DNA of 64,000 bases. Origin: Bog-257 sp963834135. GTDB taxonomy: Bacteria; Acidobacteriota; Terriglobia; Terriglobales; Acidobacteriaceae. Each line of letters begins with the position of its first letter. The stretch's first letter is position 1. The position numbers were made by a program, and so were the translations under genes. The DNA lies in NCBI GenBank assembly GCA_963834135.1, contig CAWIAN010000008.1, forward strand, positions 1-64,000. The letters are read 5' to 3'. Below the pieces are notes generated by a model. It did not search any database, was not told where the DNA came from, and saw nothing but the letters and a program-made list of their open reading frames with translations. Below, piece by piece: positions 27,622-36,778 of this stretch.

Positions 27622-29245
27622 CCAGCAATCCGAGAGTAATCCGCGGAAGGCCCCAAGCTTCGCCGTTGGGATGCGAGACCGGCTGTCCATATTGACGATC
27701 TGGCACGTGCTGCTGGCGCTGCTGACCGTGGGGTACTTTTTCGCGCTCTTACTGCACCCTCCCAACATTTATGACGAGGGCCTCATCGTTGATGGCGCGG
27801 TGAGGATTCTGCACGGTCAACTGCCCTATCGGGACTTCAATACCGGCTACGCTCCGGCGGAGTTTTACACCGTCGCCGCTGTGTTCTCTGCCTTTGGCAC
27901 AAAGCTCCTCGCGGCGCGAGTCTGGGACACGTTATGGCGACTGGCTATTTTCGTGATGGCGATTGCGCTGGCGAAAGCGGCAACACCAGGACAGAGCATT
28001 CGCTTATTGCCATTGATCTGTATCGGCATGGTCACCGGTTCGTGCGGAACTCGCCTGTATCCGATGACGAACAGCGCGACCTGCGGCTTCGTCCTCATTG
28101 CGCTGGTCGCGCTCTGGTGTGCGGTTCAGCACTCGAATCGGCGTCAACTGCGATGGCTCTTCTGGGCGGGAGTGGCAACCGGAGGAGCGACCTTGTACCG
28201 TCACGATCTCGGCGTCTGCCTCGCGGGTGCCATACTGATTGCGAATTGGTATCAGGTCATTGTCGAACGAGGACACCAGCTGATTCGTTCGACGTTGATC
28301 TTTGTTACGGGAATGTTCGGCATCCTGGTGCTGCCGTGCTTGTACTTCTGGGTCAAAATTCCTCACGAGGCGCTGGCGCAGTCCTTTATCGATTTTCCGA
28401 GAGTGAACTTAGCCGGCCGTTACGTCCCCCTTCCAGGACCGGGATCGATCCTCGCCTGGTCGGTGTTGTATCTTCCGCTGGCAATTATGCTGGCCGCGAT
28501 CGTCGGTTTTCGTCCAGCCTCTTCGACACGCAGGCCTACTCTACTGCTGCTCCTGGTTCTCAGCGGAGCGGTTCTTGCCCAAGCCGCTCAAAGGCTGGAC
28601 GCTCCGCACTCGTACCCAGTAGTAATTTTCTCGCTGCTGCTACTGTCCCTCTGCATCGACGAGGTTCCCCAGCGAGCACGAAGGCTCGCGCAAGTACTGT
28701 TGTTCTCGGGAGCGGTGGTCTGCTATGCGATCCTGCCGTTTTTCTTTTGGATTTTCCAGATCACGGGCGCAAATCAAACCGGCAGCGAGCACACCGCCAC
28801 CGTACTTTATAGGGAAGGTGAGGCCGCTGATTACGTTCCACGCGCCGGCCCTATACGTCTAGCCGATGACCAGAGGCAGGCGGTCGCCTTTATCAGACGG
28901 CGTTTGGCGCCTGGTCAGTCTCTTTACGTTGGAGCTGATAGGCACGGTATGGCGTGGTACAACGACGCCATCTTTTACTTTCTAGCGGACCGTCCATCCG
29001 CGACGCGCTTTGACATGTTCGTTCCGGGAATCACGAATAGTGCTCCTGCGCAGTCGGAGATACTCGAGAACCTGCGCCGCCAAAAGACCGAATATGTGGT
29101 GCTATTCAAAGTTCCGGCGTCGCAAGAGGCCAACTCCAGCTCGGTAGACAACAGGGTGACGACTCTGGACGACGGCATTCGGGAGGACTACACGCAAGTC
29201 GCCGAGTTCGGTCGTTACTCCATTTGGCACCGCAAGGCCGGGTAA
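27608..29245 (+). CDS. GT39-like membrane glycosyltransferase
   Basis: 545 residues from ATG overlapping the end of the upstream gene by 14 nt. Loop-1 motif IYDEGLIVDGAVRILHGQLPY and the following FNTGYAPAEFY mark a GT-C enzyme of the PMT/ArnT type. About eleven helices and a soluble C-terminal domain (SLYVGADRHGMAWYNDAIFYF). It forms a two-gene unit with the preceding paralogue and probably acts on the same envelope glycan or glycolipid. Confidence 0.75.
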   Translation: MPETDQQSESNPRKAPSFAVGMRDRLSILTIWHVLLALLTVGYFFALLLHPPNIYDEGLIVDGAVRILHGQLPYRDFNTGYAPAEFYTVAAVFSAFGTKLLAARVWDTLWRLAIFVMAIALAKAATPGQSIRLLPLICIGMVTGSCGTRLYPMTNSATCGFVLIALVALWCAVQHSNRRQLRWLFWAGVATGGATLYRHDLGVCLAGAILIANWYQVIVERGHQLIRSTLIFVTGMFGILVLPCLYFWVKIPHEALAQSFIDFPRVNLAGRYVPLPGPGSILAWSVLYLPLAIMLAAIVGFRPASSTRRPTLLLLLVLSGAVLAQAAQRLDAPHSYPVVIFSLLLLSLCIDEVPQRARRLAQVLLFSGAVVCYAILPFFFWIFQITGANQTGSEHTATVLYREGEAADYVPRAGPIRLADDQRQAVAFIRRRLAPGQSLYVGADRHGMAWYNDAIFYFLADRPSATRFDMFVPGITNSAPAQSEILENLRRQKTEYVVLFKVPASQEANSSSVDNRVTTLDDGIREDYTQVAEFGRYSIWHRKAG

Positions 29246-29776
29246 ACGCTCCGAGTCAGTGGCCACGATGGGCCATATCTCTGCCGGAGTTTTTAGTCTT
29301 GGAGTTTCATGTCTCGGTACTAATTTTGAAACTAATCTCGGCGAAGAATAGAGATTTCGCCTTGGTCGGAGCGCAGTCGCGCAGCCATCGAACTGTACGG
29401 CTGTGGCAGCTTAGCGCCACTAGACCGCACCTCCAGGCTATAACTAACTTATAAACTTATCGCCATAAAATGCCGGAGTCACTCGACTCTGAGGAATTTC
29501 TACCTTCTACTTACCGGTGTGGCAGAAATGAAGGGTTTGCTGGGCTGCATACAACTTTAGTAACAGTCTAGGGCCAAAGTAACTAGTTCCTATCGAGACT
29601 TCCCAGTTTGGAACTTTCTAAATTTTTCTCTTGCTAATGGGAAAGTCCATTGCTACAGTATGCCCACTCTCTGTTCATTCTCCCCTCCTCTGTGACTAGG
29701 TGGGATTCGTGTGTTTTGTGGTGGGAGTGAGGTTGATTGTGAGCAGCGAGTAAAAAACTTAAAAGGAGCTACACAC
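29246..29776. other. Upstream region of the Tad pilus locus
   Basis: 531 nt with no supported gene. AT-richer than its surroundings in the last 250 nt, as expected for the promoter and leader of highly expressed pilins. I found neither a convincing sigma-54 motif nor a riboswitch. Confidence 0.4.
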
Positions 29777-29941
29777 ATGATGAATCTATTGAAGAGCCTG
29801 CATAAAGACGAGTCGGGTCAGGATTTGATCGAGTACGCCTTGATCGGTCTGATCATCGCTTTGGGCGCACTGGCTGGCATGGGCACGGTGGCTTCGTCCA
29901 TCAACGCCGAGTTCAGCAAGATCGCTGGCAAACTCAGCTAG
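29777..29941 (+). CDS. flp: Flp/Fap pilin, first gene of the Tad locus
   Basis: 54 residues, ATG with AAAAGGAG 8 nt upstream; the open frame upstream to 29711 is not used. Prepilin cleavage motif SG|QDLIEY with Glu+5/Tyr+6 and one hydrophobic helix, length normal for mature Flp pilins. It is processed by the CpaA peptidase encoded at 30342 and assembled into a bundle-forming adhesive pilus. Nearly identical protein to the next gene and to the orphan pilin at 13982. Confidence 0.95.
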   Translation: MMNLLKSLHKDESGQDLIEYALIGLIIALGALAGMGTVASSINAEFSKIAGKLS

Positions 29942-30008
29942 TCGAAACCAAGACCCTCTTTACAGCGCGTGCTGAGAGGCGCGTGCTCTTACGCCGCAAG
30001 GAGTGCGT

Positions 30009-30173
30009 ATGTGGCAAGGCTTAGTGAGCTTCCATAAAGAGGAATCGGGTCAGGACCTAATCGAGTACGCCTTGATTGGCCTGATCATTGCACTGGGTGC
30101 GTTGGCGGGAATGGGCACGGTGGCATCGTCCATCAATGCCGAATTCAGCAAGATTGCCGGCGACCTCAGTTAA
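30009..30173 (+). CDS. flp: Flp/Fap pilin, second gene of the Tad locus
   Basis: 54 residues, ATG with AAGGAG 5 nt upstream, 67 nt after the first pilin. Leader MWQGLVSFHKEESG differs from its neighbour. The mature segment from QDLIEY to SKIAG is identical except near the C-terminus. Same class IVb pilin features. A tandem duplicate, perhaps for dosage or mixed filaments. Confidence 0.95.
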   Translation: MWQGLVSFHKEESGQDLIEYALIGLIIALGALAGMGTVASSINAEFSKIAGDLS

Positions 30174-30341
30174 CGAAACTAGGGCCTGTGGAAGCAGGCT
30201 ATGTAGGCGGAGCAACTGCGGAGAATCGCAGCGGTTCGCACGCAAGCATTCGGTAAAAGCGCGCTTGGCCGGGCGTGTTGCTACGAGTTGATCGTAACCT
30301 CGTGGCTTGCTTCCAAACTTTGAACTAACAATTATTGCGTC

Positions 30342-30872
30342 ATGACTCGCGACTTTTTTCTTCTGCTCGTATCTCTACTTCTCGCTGTCGCAGCCGCGAT
30401 CATCGACGTACAGCACCGCCGAATACCAAATTGGCTTACTTATCCTGGCATCGCGCTTGGCATAGCGATGCGCGGCGTCTTATTCGGCTGGCAAGGTGTC
30501 TTGGGCGCCGTAGAAGGTTGTTTGTTAGCTGGCGGCATTATGTTTTTGTTTTACGCAGTACGGGCAATGGGTGCGGGCGACGTCAAAATTATGGCCGCCC
30601 TGGGGTCGCTAGTTGGACCCCACTATATAGTTTCAGTGCTCCTCGCTACAGCGATCTTCGGAGGATTGCTGGGCATTGCATACGCAATCTATCGCGGACG
30701 GATAGGATCCACGCTCAAGAATGTTGGTTCGGTACTGCGGTTTCACTCCTGGGCAGGGCTGCAAGCCCATCCCGATTTGAACTTGGATAACCCGGCAACA
30801 TTACGCATGCCTTATGGATTAGCAATCGCGCTAGGGATGTTGTACACGTTCCTGGCGATGTGGTGGAGGTGA
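30342..30872 (+). CDS. cpaA: Prepilin peptidase CpaA/TadV
   Basis: 176 residues, A24 peptidase family, short form without the methylase domain, as normal for Tad systems. The two active-site aspartates are Asp22 in IIDVQHRRIPNW and Asp80 in GAGDVKIMAALG. About five helices. It removes the leaders of the Flp pilins and of the TadE-like pseudopilins after Gly. Its stop lies 3 nt before the probable start of cpaB. Confidence 0.95.
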   Translation: MTRDFFLLLVSLLLAVAAAIIDVQHRRIPNWLTYPGIALGIAMRGVLFGWQGVLGAVEGCLLAGGIMFLFYAVRAMGAGDVKIMAALGSLVGPHYIVSVLLATAIFGGLLGIAYAIYRGRIGSTLKNVGSVLRFHSWAGLQAHPDLNLDNPATLRMPYGLAIALGMLYTFLAMWWR

Positions 30873-30875
30873 GTT

Positions 30876-31694
30876 ACGAAGCAGCGTCGCCTAGGTCTAG
30901 CTCTGGTCATGGCGTTGGTGATTTCCATCGTTGTGTCCTACTTTCTATACAACCGCATAAAGCGGCAATACGCGCAGAGCACCCAGCCTGTGAGGATCGT
31001 GGCGGCAATAAAGCCCCTGGATCCGGGTGCCACGATTACCGCTGACGCTGTGGCTCTGGTGGATTGGCCGGTCAACTTCCCGGTCGAAGGAGCCATGACG
31101 AAGACGCAGGATGCCGTCGGCCGGATGGTCATGTTCCCTGTGGCTGCCAAAGAACCGATTCGCGAGGCGCTATTAGCGGCTCCGGGTTCCGTAGGCCTGG
31201 CGGGAAAGATTCCAAGCGGAATGCGAGCGGTTGCCGTTGAAACAAATGATGTGGCCAACGTTTCGGGATTCCTATACCCCGGTTGTCACGTTGATGTTCT
31301 GGTCACGTTCAAGCCTCAAACTGGACGCAATGACGAAGACGTAACGGCGACGGTGCTACAGAACATTGAGGTCCTTAGCACGGGCGAACGTCTGCAGCCT
31401 GATCCGTCTGGAAAGCCGGAGAAGGTACGGCAGGTAACCATGCTGTTGAGTCCGGACGACTCGGAAAAGCTGGTGTTGGCTGCGAATCAGGGTATCGTGC
31501 AGTTCGTGATGCGTAATGGAGATGATCAAGCGCAAGCGCAGCAGCCACCGGCACAGCTAAAGGATCTGATTACTGCGGCGCCGGCTGCCTCTGCTCCAGT
31601 AAAGGTGAGAAAGGCTCCAGCGCCTGCTCAGCCTCGGAATATCTACGAAATTGAAACGTACGACGGGACCAAGAAAAATACGGTGAAATTCTAA
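30876..31694 (+). CDS. cpaB: Pilus assembly protein CpaB/RcpC, probable ACG start
   Basis: Homologue of CpaB/RcpC: N-terminal membrane helix, then SAF/beta-clip domain (about 40-110: IKPLDPGATITADAVAL, GMRAVAVETNDVANVSGFLYPGCHVDVLV), working in the periplasm with the secretin. The first ATG in frame is 30909, but it would cut off the basic segment before the helix and has no ribosome-binding site. A strong GGAGGTGA (30864-30871) lies 6 nt before an ACG codon at 30876, and translation from there gives MKQRRLGLALVMALV, the usual CpaB beginning. Either ACG is used, or an ATG was mutated or misread. The C-terminus is Pro/Ala-rich. Confidence 0.85.
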   Translation, partial: TKQRRLGLALVMALVISIVVSYFLYNRIKRQYAQSTQPVRIVAAIKPLDPGATITADAVALVDWPVNFPVEGAMTKTQDAVGRMVMFPVAAKEPIREALLAAPGSVGLAGKIPSGMRAVAVETNDVANVSGFLYPGCHVDVLVTFKPQTGRNDEDVTATVLQNIEVLSTGERLQPDPSGKPEKVRQVTMLLSPDDSEKLVLAANQGIVQFVMRNGDDQAQAQQPPAQLKDLITAAPAASAPVKVRKAPAPAQPRNIYEIETYDGTKKNTVKF

Positions 31695-31713
31695 AAATTA
31701 AGAGCGGTGTGAA

Positions 31714-33195
31714 ATGGAGCCTGCCATGGGACCAACGAGACGCAACATCAAGAACAGTTTGCTGTCGTGTGGTGTAACTTTCACGCTCGTCGTGGGGATG
31801 ATGGTTTGTCTCTGCGGATTAATCGCCAGCGCTCAACAACCTGCGGCCTCCGACGCGCCCACCCAAGCTCAACCGGCCGCGCCTCCGGCACAAGCTGCTC
31901 CGCCTGCCGATCAAAATCAGCAGAGCGTACATATCGTGGTAGGGCATTCCCTGCTGATTCGGACGCCTAGCAGGGTAAAGCGCATCCTTACCGGCAATCC
32001 GGCGGTAATCGAATCGGTCGTTACCTCACCGGAAGAGCTTGTTATAACGGCGAAGGAAGCTGGCAGCAGCAGCCTGATGCTGTGGGATGAGAGTGGACGA
32101 AATCGGAGCCTGGACGTATACGCCGACGTCGACATTACGTCGCTGCGCAACAGTCTCGATCAGTCGTTTCCGCACAGCAACGTCGACGTGCAGGCGGAGG
32201 GCGAGAAGGTCATTCTGGTAGGCACAGTGGCCTCGAAGGATGTGGCCGATCAGATGTTGAAGATGGCCTCCAACTTCACTAAGGATGTCGTCAATGGGTT
32301 AAGTATCGCGTTGCCCGGACGGCAGAAGCAGGTGATGTTGAAGGTTCGATTCGCCGAAGCCGACCGCCAAAAGCTGAGTGAGTGGGGCTTCAATCTCTTC
32401 AGCACGGGCGCAACCAATACGATCGGTACGATAGGCACCCAGCAATTCGGCCCGCTTGCGAGTAGTGGCATCAGCAATGGCTCCGGCGGCACCTCGACGA
32501 ATTTCACTTTGTCCGATCTGTTGAATATCTTCATCTTCCGCCCCGACATCAATTTGGGCGCGACGATCAAAGCTTTACAAGAGAAGAACGTTCTGCAAAT
32601 TTTGGCGGAGCCGAATCTCATGGCTCTGAGCGGGCAGCCGGCGCACTTCCTGGCTGGCGGTCTGTTCCCCTACCCCGTGGTACAGGGCGGTACAGCCGGA
32701 AGCGTTCCGGCCATCACCATTCAGTTCCAGCCCTACGGAGTTAAGTTGGAGTTCACGGGCACGATCGAGGACGATGGCACTATCCACTTAAAGGTCGCTC
32801 CTGAAGTGAGCTCGCTCGACTACAGTAACGCGATCATCATCTCGGGGTTCACCATGCCTGCCATCCAGACTCGACGGGCGGAGACCGAGATCGAGCTGAG
32901 AGACGGGCAGAGCTTTGGTATCGCCGGACTGTTGGATCGCCGCACCACTATCGAGATGAGCAAGATCCCCGGAATCGGAGATATCCCGATTTTAGGTGAG
33001 CTTTTTAAGTCAAAAAGCGTTAACCTCTCGAACACAGAGCTCCTGGTTCTGGTTACTCCTGTGATTGTGGACCCGGTCGGCGGCCAGACCGTTGCGCCGG
33101 AGCCTCAGGTCACTATGCCGACCAAGAACCTTGATCTCGAGGACTTCCAGAAAGGCTTGCCGGACGCAGCTAATCCACCTGAGGCAGTGAAATGA
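31714..33195 (+). CDS. cpaC: Tad secretin CpaC/RcpA
   Basis: 493 residues. Signal segment (about 18-41), Pro/Ala/Gln-rich linker, then the pilus-associated N-terminal domain (VVGHSLLIRTPSRVKRILTGNPAVIE), a BON-like domain (VDVQAEGEKVILVGTV) and the secretin domain (about 290-460: LKALQEKNVLQILAEPNLMALSGQPAHFLAGG, TRRAETEIELRDGQSFGIAGL, IPGIGDIPILGELFKS). It forms the outer-membrane pore of the Flp pilus. ATGA overlap with cpaE. Confidence 0.95.
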   Translation: MEPAMGPTRRNIKNSLLSCGVTFTLVVGMMVCLCGLIASAQQPAASDAPTQAQPAAPPAQAAPPADQNQQSVHIVVGHSLLIRTPSRVKRILTGNPAVIESVVTSPEELVITAKEAGSSSLMLWDESGRNRSLDVYADVDITSLRNSLDQSFPHSNVDVQAEGEKVILVGTVASKDVADQMLKMASNFTKDVVNGLSIALPGRQKQVMLKVRFAEADRQKLSEWGFNLFSTGATNTIGTIGTQQFGPLASSGISNGSGGTSTNFTLSDLLNIFIFRPDINLGATIKALQEKNVLQILAEPNLMALSGQPAHFLAGGLFPYPVVQGGTAGSVPAITIQFQPYGVKLEFTGTIEDDGTIHLKVAPEVSSLDYSNAIIISGFTMPAIQTRRAETEIELRDGQSFGIAGLLDRRTTIEMSKIPGIGDIPILGELFKSKSVNLSNTELLVLVTPVIVDPVGGQTVAPEPQVTMPTKNLDLEDFQKGLPDAANPPEAVK

Positions 33196-34430
33196 GTGTT
33201 ACAGGTCAAGAGACGATAATTCGGGGCTCACGTAGTTCGGAGCGTCTTACCGGGATTCTTTGTATCGACTTGGATCCCGTCTCGAGGGAAAGTCTTGAGA
33301 AATTGGTTGCGCAGACTCCGGGCGCTCATGTCGTGGACAATGTGGACCGCCACATCAGTCCGCGGGAAGTTAAAAGGCTACTGGATCAATTCCAACATCG
33401 AATCTGCGTAATCGATTTCGATGACGGTGAAGACAGTGCTCGGGTTACCCGGAAACTTCGCGAAGAATGTGATTCGAGTGTAACCCTGTTTGCTGCGTCC
33501 AGCGATTCTCGGCCCGACCAGATAATCGCCGCCATGCGTGCGGGATGTTCGGAGTTTCTCACGAAGCCCTTTCATTCCGAGCAAGTGACGGAGGCGCTAG
33601 GTCAAATCCAGGTTACCCGTCAGGGAAAGGCAGCTGGACAAAAGGGAAAGGTTGTTACCCTGATGGGCGCCAAGGGTGGAGCGGGCGTGACCTCCCTTGC
33701 CGTGCATTTAGCGATGAGTCTGGTGCAAAGGCACCACAAGAAGGTGCTGTTGGTCGATCAGCATCCCGCGCTCGGCGAAGTGTCGCTTTGTCTAGGGCTG
33801 GGCCGGCATCAGTATAGCTTTTACGAGTTGGTTCACAATATGGACCGGCTCGACGCCGAGCTTCTGCAGGGCTTCCTGTTGCAGCACCCCAGCGGCTTGC
33901 ATGTGCTGGATGCTCCTCAGGCAATCCAGGCGTTCGACGCGACTTCCCCCGATGCAATTCAGCACACGCTGGCGTTCCTGGCTGAAAGCTACCAGTTCAT
34001 CGTCGTCGATTCTCCGCCAGGGCTAAGCGAGGATACCTGTGCCTCCATCCGGCAGTCGGATCGTCTGGGGATCATCATCACCCCGGAGTTACCGGCAATC
34101 CACAACGCGATTCGCGCGATTGAGTATCTGACCGGCCTGCACTATCCCGGCGACAGCATTGACATCGTGCTCAATCGCTATTCCCGGAGAAGCACGTTGG
34201 ATGATCGCGAGATCGAGGCGTCCCTGCGTCGGACAATCGCCGTGCGGGTGCCTAACAATTACGCCCAGATTGTCACCGCGATCAATGCCGGCATTCCGAT
34301 TGACCGGGCGCGCAAGTCCGAGCTGCCGACTGCGTTTGACGCCTGGGCTGATCGGCTGATCGGGGAAGAGCCTGTTGCAGCAAGTGAAAATGGTGGATCG
34401 CGAAAGCTCTTCAGTCTCTTTGGGAGCTAG
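33192..34430 (+). CDS. cpaE: Tad localisation ATPase CpaE/TadZ
   Basis: 412 residues; ATG overlaps the cpaC stop. N-terminal atypical receiver domain (about 20-140, ICVIDFDDGEDSARV) followed by a MinD/ParA-type ATPase with deviant Walker A GAKGGAGVT (159-167) and VVDSPPGL as Walker B region. CpaE/TadZ proteins place the Tad apparatus in the cell. The protein is the standard length and the ATPase motif is intact. Confidence 0.92.
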   Translation: MSVTGQETIIRGSRSSERLTGILCIDLDPVSRESLEKLVAQTPGAHVVDNVDRHISPREVKRLLDQFQHRICVIDFDDGEDSARVTRKLREECDSSVTLFAASSDSRPDQIIAAMRAGCSEFLTKPFHSEQVTEALGQIQVTRQGKAAGQKGKVVTLMGAKGGAGVTSLAVHLAMSLVQRHHKKVLLVDQHPALGEVSLCLGLGRHQYSFYELVHNMDRLDAELLQGFLLQHPSGLHVLDAPQAIQAFDATSPDAIQHTLAFLAESYQFIVVDSPPGLSEDTCASIRQSDRLGIIITPELPAIHNAIRAIEYLTGLHYPGDSIDIVLNRYSRRSTLDDREIEASLRRTIAVRVPNNYAQIVTAINAGIPIDRARKSELPTAFDAWADRLIGEEPVAASENGGSRKLFSLFGS

Positions 34431-34445
34431 TTAAGGAAGAATTAA

Positions 34446-35798
34446 ATGGCGAACACAAAAACGTTCGGCCCGGATATGCGGATTGGGAGTAGCACGTGGG
34501 CGACACCACGCAGCATCGGTGTTTCCGCACGGGCCTACCAGGACTTAAAGACTGCGATTCACCGGGAACTGTTGGGGCAGATTGACCTGGAGCGACTGAC
34601 ATCGCTCGAAGATGTGAAGGCTCGTGCCCAGTTGCGCGAAGTCATCCAGGTTCTCATCCTTAAGTTAGATACTCCTCTGAGTACCGCCGAGAAAGAGCGG
34701 CTTTCGCGCGAAGTCCTGCACGAAGTCTTCGGATTGGGTCCGCTCGAGCCTTTGCTCCAAGACCCCACAATCAATGACATCCTGGTCAATACGGCGAAGC
34801 AGGTTTATATCGAGCGCTCCGGCGTACTGGAGTTGACTAACGTCGCGTTTAAGGACGACGCTCATCTTCGCCACATTATTGACAAAATCGTCTCTCAAGT
34901 CGGAAGACGCGTGGACGAGTCTTCTCCGATGTGCGACGCTCGCCTCGCTGACGGCTCTCGTGTCAACGTCATCATTCCGCCGCTAGCTGTGGATGGGCCG
35001 ATCCTCTCGATTCGCCGATTTGGCAAGATTCCGATCGGCACCGATCAGCTGATCGCGAACCGTACCGTTACGGCTCCAATTTTCGATGCGATGAAGGCGG
35101 CTGTCCGGGCCAAGCTGAATATCCTCATTTCGGGTGGAACCGGCGCCGGCAAGACGACCTTGTTAAACGTGCTTAGCGGGTATGTTGGCGAAGCTGAACG
35201 AATCGTTACCATCGAAGATTCCGCAGAACTTCAGTTGCAGCAGCAGCACGTCGTACGTCTCGAATGCCGCCCTCCGAACGTTGAAGGAAAGGGCGCTGTC
35301 CGCCAACGCGAACTGGTCATCAACGCATTGCGTATGCGACCGGATCGGATCATCGTCGGCGAGGTTCGTGGCGAAGAAGCTCTCGACATGTTGCAGGCGA
35401 TGAATACCGGTCACGACGGGTCGATGACTACGATTCACGCCAACAGTCCCCGCGATGCCATAGCGCGTTTGGAAACCATGGCCCTGATGTCGAATCTCAA
35501 TCTGCCTGAAAAAGCGCTTCGGCAGCAGATTGCGTCGGCTATCGCGTTGATCATCCAGATCGCCCGTATGAGTGACGGAACTCGCCGCATAACCTACGTG
35601 ACTGAGATCACCGGCATGACCGGCGATGTAGTTGCCATGCAGGATATCTTCATCTTCGAGAAACTGGGTATCGATGTGAACGGCCGCGTTTTCGGCCGCT
35701 TCAAGGCCACCGGCGTTTCACCAAAATTTGCGGACAGATTAAAGAAGGCGGGCATTGTCCTTCCACAGAATATTTTTGAACACTCCTTTGAGATTTAG
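34446..35798 (+). CDS. cpaF: Tad secretion ATPase CpaF/TadA
   Basis: 450 residues, ATG start 15 nt after cpaE. Type II/IV secretion ATPase of the TadA family: N-terminal helical domain, LGPLEPLLQDPTINDILVN, Walker A ISGGTGAGKTTLLN (about residue 228), TIEDSAEL Asp box, ALRMRPDRIIVGEVRGEEA Walker B and GHDGSMTTIHAN His box. It powers pilin polymerisation at the cytoplasmic membrane with TadB and TadC. Confidence 0.96.
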   Translation: MANTKTFGPDMRIGSSTWATPRSIGVSARAYQDLKTAIHRELLGQIDLERLTSLEDVKARAQLREVIQVLILKLDTPLSTAEKERLSREVLHEVFGLGPLEPLLQDPTINDILVNTAKQVYIERSGVLELTNVAFKDDAHLRHIIDKIVSQVGRRVDESSPMCDARLADGSRVNVIIPPLAVDGPILSIRRFGKIPIGTDQLIANRTVTAPIFDAMKAAVRAKLNILISGGTGAGKTTLLNVLSGYVGEAERIVTIEDSAELQLQQQHVVRLECRPPNVEGKGAVRQRELVINALRMRPDRIIVGEVRGEEALDMLQAMNTGHDGSMTTIHANSPRDAIARLETMALMSNLNLPEKALRQQIASAIALIIQIARMSDGTRRITYVTEITGMTGDVVAMQDIFIFEKLGIDVNGRVFGRFKATGVSPKFADRLKKAGIVLPQNIFEHSFEI

Positions 35799-35814
35799 GA
35801 GCGGAGCGTAATTT

Positions 35815-36777
35815 ATGTCGATGATTAGCGTGTTCTTTATTCTGTTGGTCGCTATCTTCGCTACGCTCGCCTATTTCACGGAGCCTTCCGAAGCTGAGAA
35901 AAGAATCCAGGAGCGACTGAGCGGGCTCGATCGTCCTGTCATGCAGGGCGACGAGGATCATCATACCGAGATCGTAAAGCACGTCACCTTCAGTCGTATA
36001 GCCTGGCTCGACCGCTACCTTCGCGAGAATAAGCCGGCCTTAAAGCTACAGTTGATGCTGGAGCAGGCGAAGGTAGGTTGGACGGTTGGACGATTCTTCT
36101 TCTACTCCGCCTGCGCGATGCTGCTTGGGGCCATTGTCGGAAATTTCTGGATTCCGGTAGGTTTCGTTGGCTGGATCCCAGGCTTGATTCTCGGATTGGC
36201 GCCTCTTTGCTGGATCATGTACCAGCGGTCGGCCCGTTTCAAGCGCTTCAATATGCTGCTTCCCGACGCTGTCGATTTGATTGCACGATCTCTTCGCGCT
36301 GGCCATTCATTGCCGAGCGCTCTGGTTACGGTGGCCGAAGAGGTTGGCGATCCTTTGGGACCGGCATTTCAGCAATGTGCTGACGAGATGAATTTCGGAC
36401 TGCCTTTCCGAGAAGCGATGAACAACGTGTTCAAGCGCTTTCCTCTGCAGGACCTGCACTTTCTGATTTCAGCAATTCTCGTGCAAAGAGAGACGGGAGG
36501 CAATCTTGCGGAGTTGCTCGACAAGGCCGCGGCCGTGATGCGGTCGAGAATCACTTTGGCTCAGAAAGTACGAGTTCATACCGCCCAGGGGCGTATGACC
36601 GGGGCCATCTTGATAGCGCTGCCGTTCATTGCATTCGTCTTGTTGAATCTGGTTCGTCCGGGTTACACCGCCCCACTTTTTGAAACGGAGATGGGTCATA
36701 AGCTGCTTTATGGGACCCTGATCAGCATAACCTTCGGTGCACTAGTTATTCGAAAGATCATTCAGGTGAAGTACTGA
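35815..36777 (+). CDS. tadB: Tad inner-membrane platform protein TadB
   Basis: 320 residues. GspF/T2SSF domain (about 150-280) with LPDAVDLIARSLRAGHSLPSAL and ETGGNLAELLDKAAAVMRSR; helices at the N-terminus, centre and C-terminus. It forms the inner-membrane platform with TadC for CpaF. Stop is 1 nt before the tadC start. Confidence 0.93.
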   Translation: MSMISVFFILLVAIFATLAYFTEPSEAEKRIQERLSGLDRPVMQGDEDHHTEIVKHVTFSRIAWLDRYLRENKPALKLQLMLEQAKVGWTVGRFFFYSACAMLLGAIVGNFWIPVGFVGWIPGLILGLAPLCWIMYQRSARFKRFNMLLPDAVDLIARSLRAGHSLPSALVTVAEEVGDPLGPAFQQCADEMNFGLPFREAMNNVFKRFPLQDLHFLISAILVQRETGGNLAELLDKAAAVMRSRITLAQKVRVHTAQGRMTGAILIALPFIAFVLLNLVRPGYTAPLFETEMGHKLLYGTLISITFGALVIRKIIQVKY

Positions 36778-36778
36778 C

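Noticed and set aside
29360..29440. Stretch slightly reminiscent of a tRNA on the minus strand
   Set aside because: Acceptor and T-arm stems do not pair; no tRNA supported.
29246..29776. Search for a sigma-54 promoter or c-di-GMP riboswitch before the pilins
   Set aside because: No TGGCAC-N5-TTGC match at correct spacing and no GEMM-type conserved core seen.
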